A stretch of 64,000 nt of DNA from Prorocentrum cordatum (GCA_963575745.1 CAUYUJ010018316.1:25001-89000); one strand, 5' to 3'. Shown: positions 22,660-34,319, counted from the stretch's first letter. Notes: generated by a model not told the origin, from the sequence alone. Translations and numbers: made by a program.

Positions 22660-25140
22660 GCACGGCTCCACGAGGCGTGCCCAGCCGGAGCCCCGCGGCC
22701 CGCTGGGCCGCCCGGCGCGGCCGCTTCATCCCGCGGGCGGCCCCCGCGGGCCTGCCACGCGGCGGCCCTCCCCGCGGCCGAGGGCACAGATGGCGACGCC
22801 CGACGCTGTGCTGACCTCGAACTTGTCTCTGGCTAACACTGGGCGCGCCGGCGCGAAACGTGGCGTTCCCGGCCCTCTCGCCTCCCCCCTCCCGGTAGCG
22901 CCCGCTATCGCCCTGGAATGAACACACGCTCTCGAGGGTCTGGGGAGCCCGGCGTTGGCACCTGCGCCACCGCAGTGTGCGGGTGGACCAGGCTCGGGGG
23001 GGACAAGCCTGTGCGGATCGGGGGCCCCCCACGTTCCTGCCCGCTCCCCCCCCGTGGCGGCGCGGACGAGGCTCGGGGGGAGGTTAGGAGGCAACTCCTG
23101 GGTTGCTTCCGTAAGAATGGGTAGGGCTTCGAAGACAATCGGGTGAGGATAAATCGAAAATCTCTGAGATCCGGAGGCTCTGTAGGATGTCGCGGGCGCC
23201 GCGGCCTCCCCAAAGCGCTGTGGAGTGCTCCGAGAGCGTTCCGGAACGCTCTGGACAGGAGTTGTCCTCGTCCTAGCCCCGTCTGAGTGGATCAAGCCCG
23301 ACTCAGGGGCCATTGTGGGCGAGCAACGACATATGTACATGTACGCCCTCCGCGGTCTTGCCTGCACGAACGTCCGCGTTGACACGCACTCCAGGGGAAG
23401 CTAACCGCGTACGTGTACATATGTTGCTGGCCTCTGACATTGAGCCAAAGTAGCCCGGATCAGGCCCAAGATTGAGCTGGATCCAATCGGGCAGATTGAA
23501 CCGGAGGATGCGAGAGTGTGTGCCAGATCAGGCCTGTCTTCCACTGGCGATGCAGGAAACAACCCGCCAGGGCTTGCATCCTAGGGGGAGGGGGGTGGGG
23601 ACACGACATGCGGGTTGGGAGGTTGGAGCGACGGTGTAGGAATATAGGTGGAAGGGAAAATGTGAGAGGGAGGTCCAGAACTAAGGGAGGGGAGGGAGAA
23701 GATGGCGGGGATCAACCGATGCCCCAAGACGTCTCCGAGAGACTTCCAAAGGAACTTGGACAGCCCAAGACGGCCGTTATTAGACCCTGCTCTGCCGATG
23801 TGAGGAATATGCGGACATCTTGTGCAGTCTCGGGGCCGTCTTCGTGTCTTCGAACAACTCGATCGTGCCTCTGGGCTGCTTTCGGCCTCCCACGAAACCG
23901 AATTGAATTATCTCTGGCTTGTACTGCTGCCCGTCATGCCGTCATGGGCCGCCTAACGCCATCCCCGCGAGAACTTGAATCGAGGGCGACGGTCGCGAAG
24001 CGTCTTGGATCGATCTCCAACAGGCGTCCACGCAAGACGGCCAACACGGAGACAAGCGACGCCACCGCTGCCTCCCACCCGCTCCTGAGTCACGACCGTG
24101 TCAGCGTACTGCGTGCCGCAATTGCTATCCAGCTCGCTGACGACGCTGCCAGCCCCTTGGATCCCGGATGCGATCCCCTTTTTCCTTTCTCAGAGGCAAA
24201 ACAAGGTGGTGCAGGTTGGGGGAGACGCCAGCCACAACTGCCAGCAGCAATCCCGTGCGATCCCCTTCCTCTCCCGTCACTCTCCTCCCGCCTCGGTCCT
24301 CCGAGCATATGACAGCCCCGTCTGTTCCCTGCTGGTTCTGGTGGTGGCGCTGGTGGTGGCGCTGATGCCGCATCTGCACCTCCTCGCCGTCGTCTCGTCG
24401 CTTGGTTATCTCAAGCATCGGCTGCTGTATTCGTCGCCGGCGTCGCTCCCTCTCTCTGCCGCTGTTCCTCCCTTTCCGATCCGCCTGCGAATCCTTACCC
24501 CCGGCCGGAATCGCAGAAGCGTGCGGCATCGAAGCTTGACAACGAGGCTGGGGAGATGTTGCATGTTGTGGAAATGCCTGCCAGCGTTGGCCCGAAGCAG
24601 TGAGGCATTGCCCCAGAGGTGAGATTTTCGTGGCGCAGGCTCTGCGCGGCGCAGCCAAGGCGATGCAAGCAAACGTGGGCAGCCTCGCGTGACCACCCGT
24701 CATACGCGAACAACCATCCTGACACGCGCCCGCAAATGGATGGCGGAACTCGAGAGACCATGAGTGAAGTTACACGTCGTTTATTTCTAATCGTGCTCAT
24801 GTCTACTTGTGCTCGTTTCTAATTGTTCCTGGCCCCCTAGTGGCCAGGAAAAGGCCCACGATAGAAGAATTAGAAATGAAAGGATCTTGGCCCCCTCAAA
24901 AAATCAAAGACCTCAGATACTTAGAAATGAACCATGTGTACTCATCGTACCATGCTAACAAATTCCAACAGGCGCAATGACGCGCGAAGCCTACGCACGC
25001 AGAGCCGTGACTCGCGCGGGCGGGTGCTGATGGTGATGAGAGCTTGTGAGCGTTTATGTATTCTGGGTTTCGTCATTTGGCGCAAGGGGGGGAGGGGGGG
25101 GGGTCCGGCTCTCGTCCCGTAGTCAATACCTCCGATTGAA
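22660..25140. other. No gene supported in 2.5 kb apart from the inverted repeat
   Basis: Open frames here (for example an unrecognised 264-codon plus-strand frame at 23,518-24,312) have no domain or motif I can name, and they compete with opposite-strand frames of similar length. I do not call a gene. Confidence 0.4.
23323..23427. repeat. Long imperfect inverted repeat
   Basis: Left arm 23323-23345 (GCAACGACATATGTACATG...) and right arm 23407-23427 (...GTGTACATATGTTGC) are inverted copies apart from a 3-base insertion and one or two mismatches. They enclose about 60 bases. It could fold into a hairpin or be a small foldback element. Confidence 0.6.
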
Positions 25141-25440
25141 TCATCTTGAAATTTTCAACATAACTTAAAATTCAATATTTGAGCCTCATGAGGCGTGAAA
25201 CTGGTGAACAAACTCATTCTAACAATTACAACGCAAATATTTATGAAACTTATCGATAATTTAAAATGTATTATGAAATATTGTGAAATGTCTTAGTCAA
25301 TATATTTCTGACGTGTAGAATCAACACATTTCTGACGGAACCTCACTTAATAGATTTATCACGTATTTTTAAAAATCTTTTATGCAAACAATGTAGTTCC
25401 CACGTCTAAAATCAATGCATTTCTCGTGTAACTCAGCAAT
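25141..25440. other. AT-rich island, no gene
   Basis: Roughly 300 bases that are markedly AT-rich in a GC-rich neighbourhood, with short related words (CATTTCTGACG, ATATTTCTGACG, GCATTTCTCGTG). Nothing codes here. Confidence 0.6.
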
Positions 25441-25456
25441 GACGGGTCCGGCGCCC

Positions 25457-25720
25457 CTGAGCCCTTTCGTTATGGTTCCAGAAGAATAGCAGGAAAAAGT
25501 TCGCACAGTTGCACACATCAACGATTCGGTTTCTACGGGGGGGGGGGGGCTGAGCCCTTTCGTTATGGTTCCAGAAGAATAGCAGGAAAAAGTTCGCACA
25601 GTTGCACACATCAACGATTCGAGTTTCTACGGGGGGGGGGGGGCGCCGGCCCCCGTAGTTCGTCCGATCGACTGAAGCAGGTGCCAAAATCAGCCCATAA
25701 CTTCTCTACGGGGGGGGGGG
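25457..25720 (+). repeat. 93-base tandem duplication ending in poly-G runs
   Basis: Units at 25457-25549 and 25550-25643 are almost identical. Each runs from CTGAGCCCTTTCG to TTTCTACG followed by 12-13 G. A third TCTACG plus poly-G lies at about 25,703-25,720. The flanks of the poly-G differ, so the G-run is the common joint. Confidence 0.85.
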
Positions 25721-25789
25721 GCGGGGGGTTCCGCCGAAAGCAAAAAAAAATAATAAAAGAACGATCACCTTCAGGGACGACGTCAACGT

Positions 25790-25940
25790 GTGATGATAGC
25801 GATGGCGGTGGCGATGATGACGAGGGCGAAAGCAATGAGGATTGCGACGGTGGTGATGCATCTAATTGTGATGATGGTTGTGATGATGGCAACCGCGAGG
25901 ATGATGGCCATAGTGATGACGAGGACTGTAAGGAAGTGCG
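25790..25940 (+). repeat. GATG/GATGAC-rich low-complexity tract
   Basis: Imperfect GATGATG and GATGGCGA triplets. The 106-codon acidic open frame across it is compositional. A similar tract lies at 27,975-28,125. Confidence 0.6.
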
Positions 25941-26439
25941 CGCGTGCAGAATATATGACGCCGTGTCCAATTACAAAAACTGTGAGTTCAGATCTGTTTG
26001 AACGCCTCTACGCTGACATGCTTACAAAACCATAATTGGCCATGTAATATGTTGGACCTGCGCCCGCGAGGAGGCGGCGGTGTGGCTCGCATTGTACTGC
26101 TTGGAATTTGCGGGTGCGCGATGGCTGCTGCATGGTTTCGAAACGCGCGAGCAGTTGGTCCATGTGGCTTCGTTCCACTGAGTGTCGACCCCGTGGCTCC
26201 TCATTGTTTCAAAGGGTGCGCGCGCACAGACACCTGCCATGTTTGGTAAGAGTGACTGTTCGTTTGAAACCTCTGTGAAACAAGTATTTGAACAAACAAC
26301 AATCACTCGGGCATCGTTTCAATATTGCCGCGCGCGCATGGCCTGGATGCTGTCCTCGTCTGGATTGAACGCTTACACAAAGCACTTGGTAGATCAACGC
26401 GCGTGCCCAGCATGGTACGTTTTTTTGTCAGAGGTGGCA

Positions 26440-26665
26440 TGGGCATCGCATTGCTTTGCATTGCTTCACATTGCGTCGCATTGCTTCGCATTGTTTTGTA
26501 CTGCGTTGCATTGCGTTGCACTGCGTTGCTTCGCGTTGCACTGCTTTTCTCTGCAATGCTATCTATTGCGTTGCATTGCTGCGTAATGCTTTTCATTGCT
26601 TTACATTGCTTCGCATTGGCTTGCATTGCTTTGCCTTTCTTTGTTTTGATGCTTCGCATTGCTTC
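26440..26665 (+). repeat. GCATTGCTTT/GCATTGCGTT array
   Basis: About 25 five-base GCATT-type units with 5-base spacers TGCTT, GCGTT and TGCAC. It is the same motif as at 13,160-13,320. Confidence 0.85.
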
Positions 26666-27119
26666 ACACTTCCCTTCGTCTTCCATTTTCCGTTTGGAAT
26701 CATGCCAGCGCAGGCAGGCTGGGTATCGCACCCAACCTTCATCCCTGCAAAATGAAGCTGTGCGTGCATCACTGCTCACCGGACAAGATGATGGCTCCAG
26801 AACCCATGGCAGAAAACACAACAAAAAATCAGCACCCGCGCGCACATGCTGAAATCACACCAAGCACACCCGTTCTGAACGGAATCTGGACATACAAACA
26901 TCACAAGCCATTCGGTTTCCCACCACAGACCTTGCAACGGTTCTGCCCGCGCTCATTTACTAGAATCAGCCGACCGTGCCAGCGTGAGTGACACGATCTC
27001 CGATTGAATCGTCGTCGCCGCCGCTCCCATCCCTTTAACGCTTTTCCGTCTGAATCGTCGTCGTCGCCGTCGCTGCTCCCCCCCCCCTCTCTGGACCCTC
27101 CTCCGCAAACGCTCCACCC

Positions 27120-27330
27120 GGGAGGAAGCCGAACAACGTCGCAATCAAATCGAAGGGGAGCCCCTCACCTTTGACCCCTCCCCCGTCAGCAGGGGGGGGG
27201 GCCCAGTGTTGGTCCCGGGTCAAACTGCGCTCCCGAAGGCAAACCGAACCACGTCGCAATCGAGTCGAAAGGAAACCCCTTCCCATTGATCCATCCCTCC
27301 CCGCGGGGGGGCGGCGTCAGATCCTCGCAC
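27120..27330 (+). repeat. Diverged tandem duplication around G-runs
   Basis: Two copies about 112 bases apart share GAANCCGAACNACGTCGCAATC (split across 27,128 and 27,240) and end in G-runs (27,190-27,200 and 27,305-27,312). Confidence 0.65.
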
Positions 27331-27444
27331 GGGCTTGCGAAACATGCAATAGAAATTTCGTCGTTCAGTGAAGGACAAGTCTTTTCCCTGTCATCCCTTC
27401 CCCGCCAGGGTGGGGAGGGGGGTCCCAATTCGGACGCACACCGC

Positions 27445-27595
27445 ATATCTTACACAACGTAGCTAACACAGCTTGTATCACAGCACGTGGCATGCGCAAC
27501 ATAGGCAACACCATACGTGTGCACCGCGTAGCTTTCACAACGGAGCTAGCACAACATAGCTCACCCATCTGATATGCTAGATGCCACCTCCGCAG
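27445..27595 (+). repeat. CACAACRTAGCTNACACC minisatellite, copy 1
   Basis: Imperfect 17-18 base repeats around the words ACAACGTAGCT, CACAACATAGCTCAC and GCGTAGCTTTCACAA. The same theme recurs at 30,915-31,045. Confidence 0.65.
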
Positions 27596-29331
27596 CGCAA
27601 CAACTCGCATTGTTTGGGGCCCACGGTTGATGACATGTGTATTTTTTCGGGCGACCAAATCTTTACACCGAAAGTACTGTTTGCCAACTCGTGACGTGTC
27701 AACTCCACAACCCGCGCAATCATCCCACCCTCCCACCCGCAATTGGCTTTGCAAAACCCATGCGGCCGCGAATGCGGTGAGTATTCGACCAAAGCTGCCA
27801 CATCTCTGCGGCCGCGCTGGCGCGCTGAAACTCGCGCGTAGAACGACAAGCTGCTGGCACAGGTGATGCAACAACGATCGCGCTTGCCAATGGCAACTTC
27901 TCAGCGCGTCTTCAGGCCGCGCTGGCGCGCTCGCACATCCGTGCGGGTCGTTGGATCGGGCTGGCACGGTATCGTGACGACGCCGACAGCCACGACAACG
28001 ATGATGACAGTAGCGGTGGTGTTGGCGAGGATGACGATGACGACGGCAAGGCCAATGATGGCGCCGACGCTGGTGACGACGACGGCGATGATGATGTCAA
28101 TGTGCAGGCGATGAACGTGATTGGCTGGCGATGGCGGCCAGACTAGGGATTGGCGATGACGATAAACAGCGGTAGCGCGATGGGACAGATACGGGCAATC
28201 CTGATGAACTGCGCGAGACATGGAAGAATTGAGGCGAACTGTCTGTTGCAAAACGATTGGTTTGCCTCATTTCCAAATGGGTGTGCCTACAAGAGTCCTT
28301 TCCCAATGAATAGGCAAATGATCCAACTTCCCGATCGTGTTTTGCGTCAAACTATGGCAGTGACTTCATCTGCTATCTCAATGGCTTCCTCTGCTGATGC
28401 AGTGGTTACCCCAACTATTGCAATGGCTTCCTTTGCTATTTCACCAGGCTGTGCGAACACACGCATGCATGGGCATCGGGCGACCATTGGGAATACCAAG
28501 TACGAAACGAAAGAGATTGTATGGCCTCGACCTACAGACCTGAGGACCGGCCAGGAATCCAGAGCCCCTCGCCTTGTGCTTCACGTTTCCCAGCCTCTAG
28601 AGGACGCTTCCTGGCTCTGGGGCCGTCCGCAAAACTATCCGAGATGACTGACAAGGCGCCCCAGGGCACCGGCCAAGACCCTTGGGCCAGACGTCGCGAA
28701 AGCATGCGATTCCATTCGATCCAGTTTGATTTAATCTTTCGCCAAGCATATCCACATTAGTGCACCATACACTGCATTCTTTGTACACCCGCCTCAGGCT
28801 CGCCTGGCAACGGTTATGCCGCGCCAGGGTCGCCGAGAAACAGTTGACTGCGCAACTTCCTTTGGTCACCTTTCTGGTCTAGGACTGAGTATGCCAACTC
28901 TTTGGGGCACCCCTGGTCCAGTCCGTCTCCAGCGTTTCGGCGTGTGGTTGGCGCTGTCACGAACGACGCCTCTTGCTCCGACTGTGCGAAAACACCACGC
29001 GCACATCTTGAATGCAGAGATACGCGGTGCCTGGTTGTCTTCTGGGACTCCTTCGCACACACCAAGATTGCCAGACGATGTCAAAGCCAGGCTCTGAGAA
29101 CCTGCTGTCTTGGCCTGCAAGAAGGGAGGAAACCACTGATGCGCCAGCACTGGCCGAGGCCCGCCCGGAGCCGGGCGCGGAGATCCGACCTCGGTTGGAT
29201 GCGAGACGATGCGCCGGCGCGGCGCGCGGCGCGCGGGGCGCGGACCGCGCTGGAGCGTCGCGAAAGCATGCAGCGTCGGAGGAGACTGTCGGGGCAGCAT
29301 GGCCCGAGGCGTGTGGCCAGACGGAGGGCGG
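27596..29331. other. No gene supported; includes a GAT/GAC-rich tract at 27,975-28,125
   Basis: A 165-codon plus-strand frame (28,150-28,647) is open but has no recognised motif. The rest are short overlapping frames. Confidence 0.4.
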
Positions 29332-29433
29332 TCAGAAGAAGAAGAAGAAGGAGAAAAAGAAGAAGAAGAAGAAGAAGGAGAAAAAGAAGAAAAAGAAAAA
29401 TAATAATAATAAGAAGAAGAAGAAGGAGAGAGG
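29332..29433 (+). repeat. (GAA)n purine tract
   Basis: Imperfect AAGAAG repeats with AAAAAG and AATAAT interruptions, purine-only on the plus strand. Confidence 0.9.
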
Positions 29434-30100
29434 GCCATGATATCCACGAATCCGCACACCCGTAGTCCTCACCCTCCTCTTCGACGCCCACGACGACCCC
29501 TGGGACTGCCCTTTTTCCATCCTGCAGTGGGTCATTTGAAGGCCCAGGCCTCCACAAGGCCAGAATGGCGACAAGACGGCCGTGTCTCCATCTAGTCGGG
29601 CCGCCAGTATGTCTGGGTATGCAGAAGATTGGTTTTGCCCTCAGACGAAACACGACGTCCACTAGCCTGGCCACCATACAATGAGATTTGAGCGTGCTGC
29701 TCGGGATCGCCCCGACGGCCTTATCACGGGTTCTATCAAATTTTGGACCGCTAGGAGTTCATAGTATATCTGTGTCTCAGGTCAGGTGTTTGCGTGGGGG
29801 AGTTCCCGTTGAAGGCATATATTTTCGCAACGCATGTGATCCTGGCCCCAGGTGCCTCCCGAATTGTGTTCGCACCATCTTGGACCCGCTGGGCCTCTTG
29901 AGGGATTCTCTGGAGGCCGTCTCGGCCTCCCTGAAAAAGCTGGGGCCACGTTGGGCAAGGGCTACCTCTGGTAACATCCGATGCGTTGCCCCAGAAACCC
30001 CAAGCAACAGCAATGCTGGCACTCAGGGGGCCTCGCTTCACTCTCCACCGACTTGTGTGACTCCGTCGAGGCTCCGCCGCGCTCCCGCCCCTGGTGTTCA

Positions 30101-30252
30101 GTTGGGCCTGCCCCTCTACAGGGGGGATAATCAAAAAGAGTCAAACAAAAGAATATGGGGACTATTTTCTTAGTATTTTTTACCATGTTGGAATATTTTT
30201 CCGTATTTCTTAATATTCGTCGAAAATCCCCCTGTAGGAGGACAGGCCCGAC
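30101..30252 (-). mobile_element. Short TIR element, family 1, copy 1
   Basis: AT-rich body of about 100 bases between GC-rich inverted ends. The right end read on the minus strand begins GTCGGGCCTGTCC; the left end is GTTGGGCCTGCCC. The interior on the minus strand is clearly homologous to the element at 34768-34922. The flanks carry TTCA on both sides (30097-30100 and 30253-30256) and, outside these, the direct repeat CCCTGGTG (30089-30096 and 30257-30264), consistent with a target-site duplication. It has no coding capacity and is probably non-autonomous. Confidence 0.8.
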
Positions 30253-30296
30253 TTCACCCTGGTGCGCCCTTTGGGCGCCCACGATGCCCTCCGTTG

Positions 30297-30412
30297 GGAG
30301 GAGGAGGAGGAGGGGGAGGAAAGGGAGGAGGAGGAGGAGGAGGAGGAGGAGGAGGAGGAGGAGAAGGAGGAGGAGGAGGAGGAGGAGGAGGGGGAGGAGG
30401 AGGCGGGGCGGG
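30297..30412 (+). repeat. (GGA)n array
   Basis: Near-pure GGA triplets. Together with the (TCC)n array at 30,597-30,652 it forms an inverted pair enclosing about 190 bases of GC-rich sequence. Poly-Glu/Arg/Gly frames over it are repeat translations. Confidence 0.9.
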
Positions 30413-30596
30413 CCCGCGGGGGCGTCGCACGATGCCCTCCGCTGGGGGGCGCCCGTGGCCGCCTCGCCGGGGCGCCCTCCTGCGCCGCCGGAGCCTCGCC
30501 TGCGGTGCCTGCCCGGGTGCGCCCCGTGGGCGCCCCTCGTGCGCACGGTGGGCGCGCCGAGGCCGCCTCGCCGGGGTGCCCTCTTGTGGGCGCCTC

Positions 30597-30652
30597 CTCC
30601 TCCTCCTCCTCCTCCTCCTCCTCCTCCTCCTCCTCCTCCTCCTCCTCCTCGC
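30597..30652 (+). repeat. (TCC)n array
   Basis: Near-pure TCC triplets, the opposite polarity to the GGA array 190 bases upstream. Confidence 0.95.
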
Positions 30653-30914
30653 CTCGTGGGCGTCTCGCGGGGGCGCGCCGGTGCGCTGGGGCGGGTCTGC
30701 GGGAGGTGCGACACGTGTGCGCTTGTGCCCGCTCGTGGTCGAAAGCCCAGGGTTCACCAGGGACGATGTTCCGGTCGAAGAAGCTCCATGAAGGGCTCCT
30801 GAAGGCTTTGTCAGAAAGTTTTGGGCGGGTTTTGGAAGGAGTTTCGTCGTTCTCGGGGGAAGCCAGCCCCTCGCGAACCCTGGGCTTTCGGACGCTCGTG
30901 GGCGCTTTGTGGGC

Positions 30915-31045
30915 GCAACCTAGCTTACAACACATAGCGTGCACTGCGCAGGTTACATCACATAGCCTGCACAACATCGCTTACACCACGTAGCTTACAC
31001 CTCACAGCTTGCAAAACACAGCTGACACCACCTACGTTCTACAAT
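30915..31045 (+). repeat. CACAACRTAGCTNACACC minisatellite, copy 2
   Basis: Words CACATAGCNTGCAC, ACACCACGTAGCTTACACC and CAAAACACAGCTGACACC match the theme at 27,445-27,595. A (CT)n run at 31,063-31,080 follows. Confidence 0.65.
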
Positions 31046-31080
31046 GCATAGACCCTGGAACTCTCTCTCTCTCTCTCTCT

Positions 31081-32566
31081 AGACTCTACACCATCCCTGG
31101 ATCCCAGATCCACAACCAAACAATAGCTGCCAAGAGGGCACCCGCAAGGACAAGCGGCAGACGAGTGGGAAACGGGCTGACCCGGGTCGGCCCTAACCTA
31201 GGTTAGCCAAGGCCATGTCGCCAACCCAGACGGCCATGAAGTAGCACTCAAGCCCGCATTAGCGGAAACACGTGGTCAATTACTTCCACTAACCTCCGCC
31301 GGCCTTCCGCTGGCTTCTGCTCGCCTTCCGCCGGGGAAGATGTGCCAACCTCTCGATCCCTCGAGGGCGGGGCCCTTCTCAAAACGCCCCACATGGCTCC
31401 CCAAACCGAGTCAGCCAGAGGGGTAGGGAATCGGCTGACCCCAGCTAGCGCTGACCCCTGAATGAGTCGACCCCGAACGAGGGCAAGCACGCATAACCGC
31501 AGCAGTCAAGGCAACACGAGCGAGCGTGATACGGCAGGCGGAGTCGTAGCTGTCGGCGCACTGGCGAACGGTGCGGCGATCTGGCGCCAGATCCGGGCCC
31601 CGGCCATGCAGAAGTGCGAATTGATCGCCCCCCGATGGTTCACGGGGATTGTGGCAGCTTCAGGAGAGCATCGCTCCTGACTGTTCACAGCAATCGTGCC
31701 AGCCTGAGGGAGGTCGAGCGGCAGTTGAGAGACATGACGGTCGACCGCCTCAAGGCAGGAAGTAGGGTGGACCTGGGCGAGGAAAAGAGGTGGGGAGGGG
31801 CGTGTTTGTGTCAGCCAGAAGTCGACACCATGAGCAATTAGGTGTGACAAACTACTTGGCGGCCCCCATCATGTTCCAGGCAAGGCAAGGCCAAGGTGGG
31901 TTACCACTTGGGGGGTGCCGCTTCCTTGCAGAGAACAACCACTCAGGAGCCCCAGATAGCCCACCATACGTTTCCCAAACGTTCGTAATCGCCGAATTGA
32001 TCCTCGGCCGTTGCTCCTCGAACCTCGATTCTCAGGCAGGGCAGGCAACCAACCTAGGCATTGCCTGCATTTGAAAACGTGCACCAGCAAGAACAGCCGC
32101 TTTGGCAGCCAATCCAGGATTACAGGTCTTCCGCGCGACTGGCTGAAGGCAGAGCGCGCATTGGGCATGGGTCATCTACAAACTCAAATTCGACGGCCCC
32201 GTGCTGTAGAAGCGAGGGTCGCGGGTCCAGGTGCAGTCAAAAAGGCAACTGCAGACATTGTCACGCACTCTATCACTCTCTGTTTCCCTCCCTCCCTCCC
32301 GCCCTCTCCAATTCAAAGCGGCCCTTCATATCCGCACTCTCGGTTACATTCTCCCCCGAGCGCAGGGAGCGCCTGAGCACTCTCGGCCGCTGCAGGAGCA
32401 GCCGAGCGGGGCACCAGCTCAGGGGGGCAGGCAGCGAGCCTGCACTGGCGACACATCGCCGACAGGACGGCGATGGGCTCCCGATCGGCGATGGCTGGGC
32501 GACTAGGGGTCGATGCTTCCCCTCCCTGAGCCCACATGTCCTCTGACGCTGCCCCTGAGGAGGGAA
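31081..32566. other. No gene supported in 1.5 kb
   Basis: Short overlapping frames on both strands with no recognised motif or RNA gene. Confidence 0.4.
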
Positions 32567-32746
32567 CTAGGCTTGTGGATGCCACGACAACGGACACCCT
32601 AACGGTCCTATCATTGAATTTGCAGATGTGCTGAACATGCATAAAAACATGTTCTAAACATGTCTCAATCATGTTTTGACATGTTTGAAACATTTTTGAA
32701 CACACATTCTGGACATCTGGAAATTATTTGGCAGCGCGCTTCCTGT
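32567..32746 (+). repeat. ACATGT-array repeat family, plus-oriented copy
   Basis: A conserved block (TTGTGGATGCCACGACAACG, then a TATCATTGAATT word) is followed by about 110 AT-rich bases in which ACATGT, CATGTT and related CATG palindromes recur every 10-15 bases. It ends in GACATCTGG and GGCAGC. A diverged inverted copy lies at 62,033-62,214. Confidence 0.75.
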
Positions 32747-33565
32747 CCATCAATCGACTTCCACAACACAAGGCCCGCTCAACCGCCGAACGAGTTCGAT
32801 CCCGGACCCGCTCGCCGGTCGAACGAAGCGGCCCTGACGCTGAAGCGGCCCACTGTGGCAAGGAGCCGGCCCGCGCAACGGCAGCGCCCACAGGTGGCTT
32901 CCGCAGCCTACATTCCCGAGCCCCTGGTCTTTGCACTGCGCGGCGCGCGGCCCCGGCCCCTTCCCTGGGGGTAAGTTTCCGCGCTTGGGCCATTGTTGAT
33001 ATGGCCCCGGGCCCCGAGGACGGGCCCCAGGGGCCGAAGTCGAGGGACAACGCAGCGGTTGAAGGCATCATACCGTCGGATATCTGGGAGAACGCGGTAA
33101 GCATTCGTGCCCGGAAATCGGCCCCCGGACCCGTCGATGCGCCGAGTGGCACGCGGCAGTGGCGACGCGAAGCCCCCCGAAAGGCCCCAGACGCTCGGGA
33201 AAGCCAACAAACACATCGATCCTGGATTTCTCTATATTTCTCCATCCTCCGCGCACGGCAACACACGACACAGTCTTGTTCGGCCTGCGGCGAGTGGGGC
33301 CAGACAAAAAAAGGGCCAAGCAAGCAGCGGGGCACATCCGTGGCGCACTGAGGCACGAGGGCGCAACGCAGGGGCGCAGGCGGGAGAGGAGAGAGAGGGC
33401 CGCGGGACGGCCAGAGAAGACTCAGATCTGGCAGACCTTTAGGATGTGCCCGGGAGCAGGCTCCCACTCGTGACGCAGTCAATGCAGACGAACACACCGA
33501 GACACCGACGATGCAATCGAGGAGCCAACCAGAAACACATGCACATGCTTTCTTAGAGGCCCGTG
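32747..33565. other. No gene supported
   Basis: Competing open frames of 207 (plus) and 311 (minus) codons overlap here. Neither has a recognised domain. Confidence 0.35.
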
Positions 33566-33645
33566 CGGATTTCTTGGATCCGCGACGGGCCAAGCTCCCT
33601 GGCGCGCGGAGCACATCGGGGGCGGCGCGACACAAATCCAAGAAC
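33566..33645 (+). repeat. Small inverted-repeat element, family 3, copy 1
   Basis: Arms TTCTTGGATCCGCG (left) and a complementary AAATCCAAGAA (right) enclose GC-rich sequence. A longer copy with the same arms and interior words (GCGCGCGGAGC, GGCGGCG) lies at 60,952-61,057. Confidence 0.6.
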
Positions 33646-33654
33646 TCCTTCCTC

Positions 33655-33925
33655 CTCATCCTTCTCCTCCTCCTCGGTCCTCAGTCCTCAGTCCTCAGTC
33701 CTCCATCCTCCTCCACTTCTTCCTCCTCCTCCTCCTCCAACTTGTCCTCCTCGTCCTCCCTTTCCTCCTTCTCCTCCTCCTCCTCCTCCTCCTCCTCCTC
33801 CTCCTCCTCCTCCTCCTCCTCCTCCTCCTCCTCCTCCTCCTCCCCCTCCTCCTCCTCCTCCTCCCTCTCTTCCTGCTCGTCCTCCTCCTCCTCGATCCTC
33901 GATCCTCGATCCTCGATCCTCCTTT
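33655..33925 (+). repeat. (TCC)n array with CCTCAGT and CCTCGAT heptamers
   Basis: Begins with four CCTCAGT heptamers (33,677-33,704), continues as TCC triplets, and ends with four to five CTCGATC heptamers (33,890-33,921). Confidence 0.9.
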
Positions 33926-34015
33926 GGCGGCGCGGGCAAGGGGGGAGCGGGGAGCGGGAGGGGAGAAGACTTTTGGAAGCAGGCCGCTCCTTAGAAGGCG
34001 CCGGCCCTACGTCTA

Positions 34016-34041
34016 CACACACACACACACACACCTGGAGA

Positions 34042-34078
<37 letters not shown>

Positions 34079-34080
34079 CA
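34016..34080 (+). repeat. (CA)n then (GA)n dinucleotide microsatellites
   Basis: CA run at about 34,016-34,036 and GA run at about 34,048-34,075. Confidence 0.95.
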
Positions 34081-34319
34081 AACAAAGAAAAACGACGAAG
34101 CTAACGTCTTCTCAGAGACAAGGCGCTTCTAAGAAGCCTTCACCTCTCCACCTGCCCCCCCTCTGCGCGTGGTTGACTCCGCCTCCTCCTCCTCCTCGAC
34201 CAGACCGAAGCGAGAACACATTTTGTCCGCGGCCAGGAGAATCGACCGCACACTTCACCCGACGGGGCAGGAGAGGAGGAGGAAGGAAGGAGAAGGAAGA
34301 GGAGGGAAAAAGGAGGGAG

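Noticed and set aside
23518-24312. 264-codon plus-strand open frame
   Set aside because: No recognised motif, overlapping minus-strand frames of similar quality, and GC-rich context where long frames arise by chance.
25457-25643. Possible CRISPR-like direct repeats
   Set aside because: Only two long near-identical units with no spacers; a tandem duplication.
29962-30977. Minus-strand 250-codon frames spanning the family-1 TIR element and GGA/TCC arrays
   Set aside because: Composed of repeat translation plus the non-coding TIR element; no gene signal.
32724-33659. 311-codon minus and 207-codon plus open frames
   Set aside because: They overlap each other, show no domain, and run into an inverted-repeat element.
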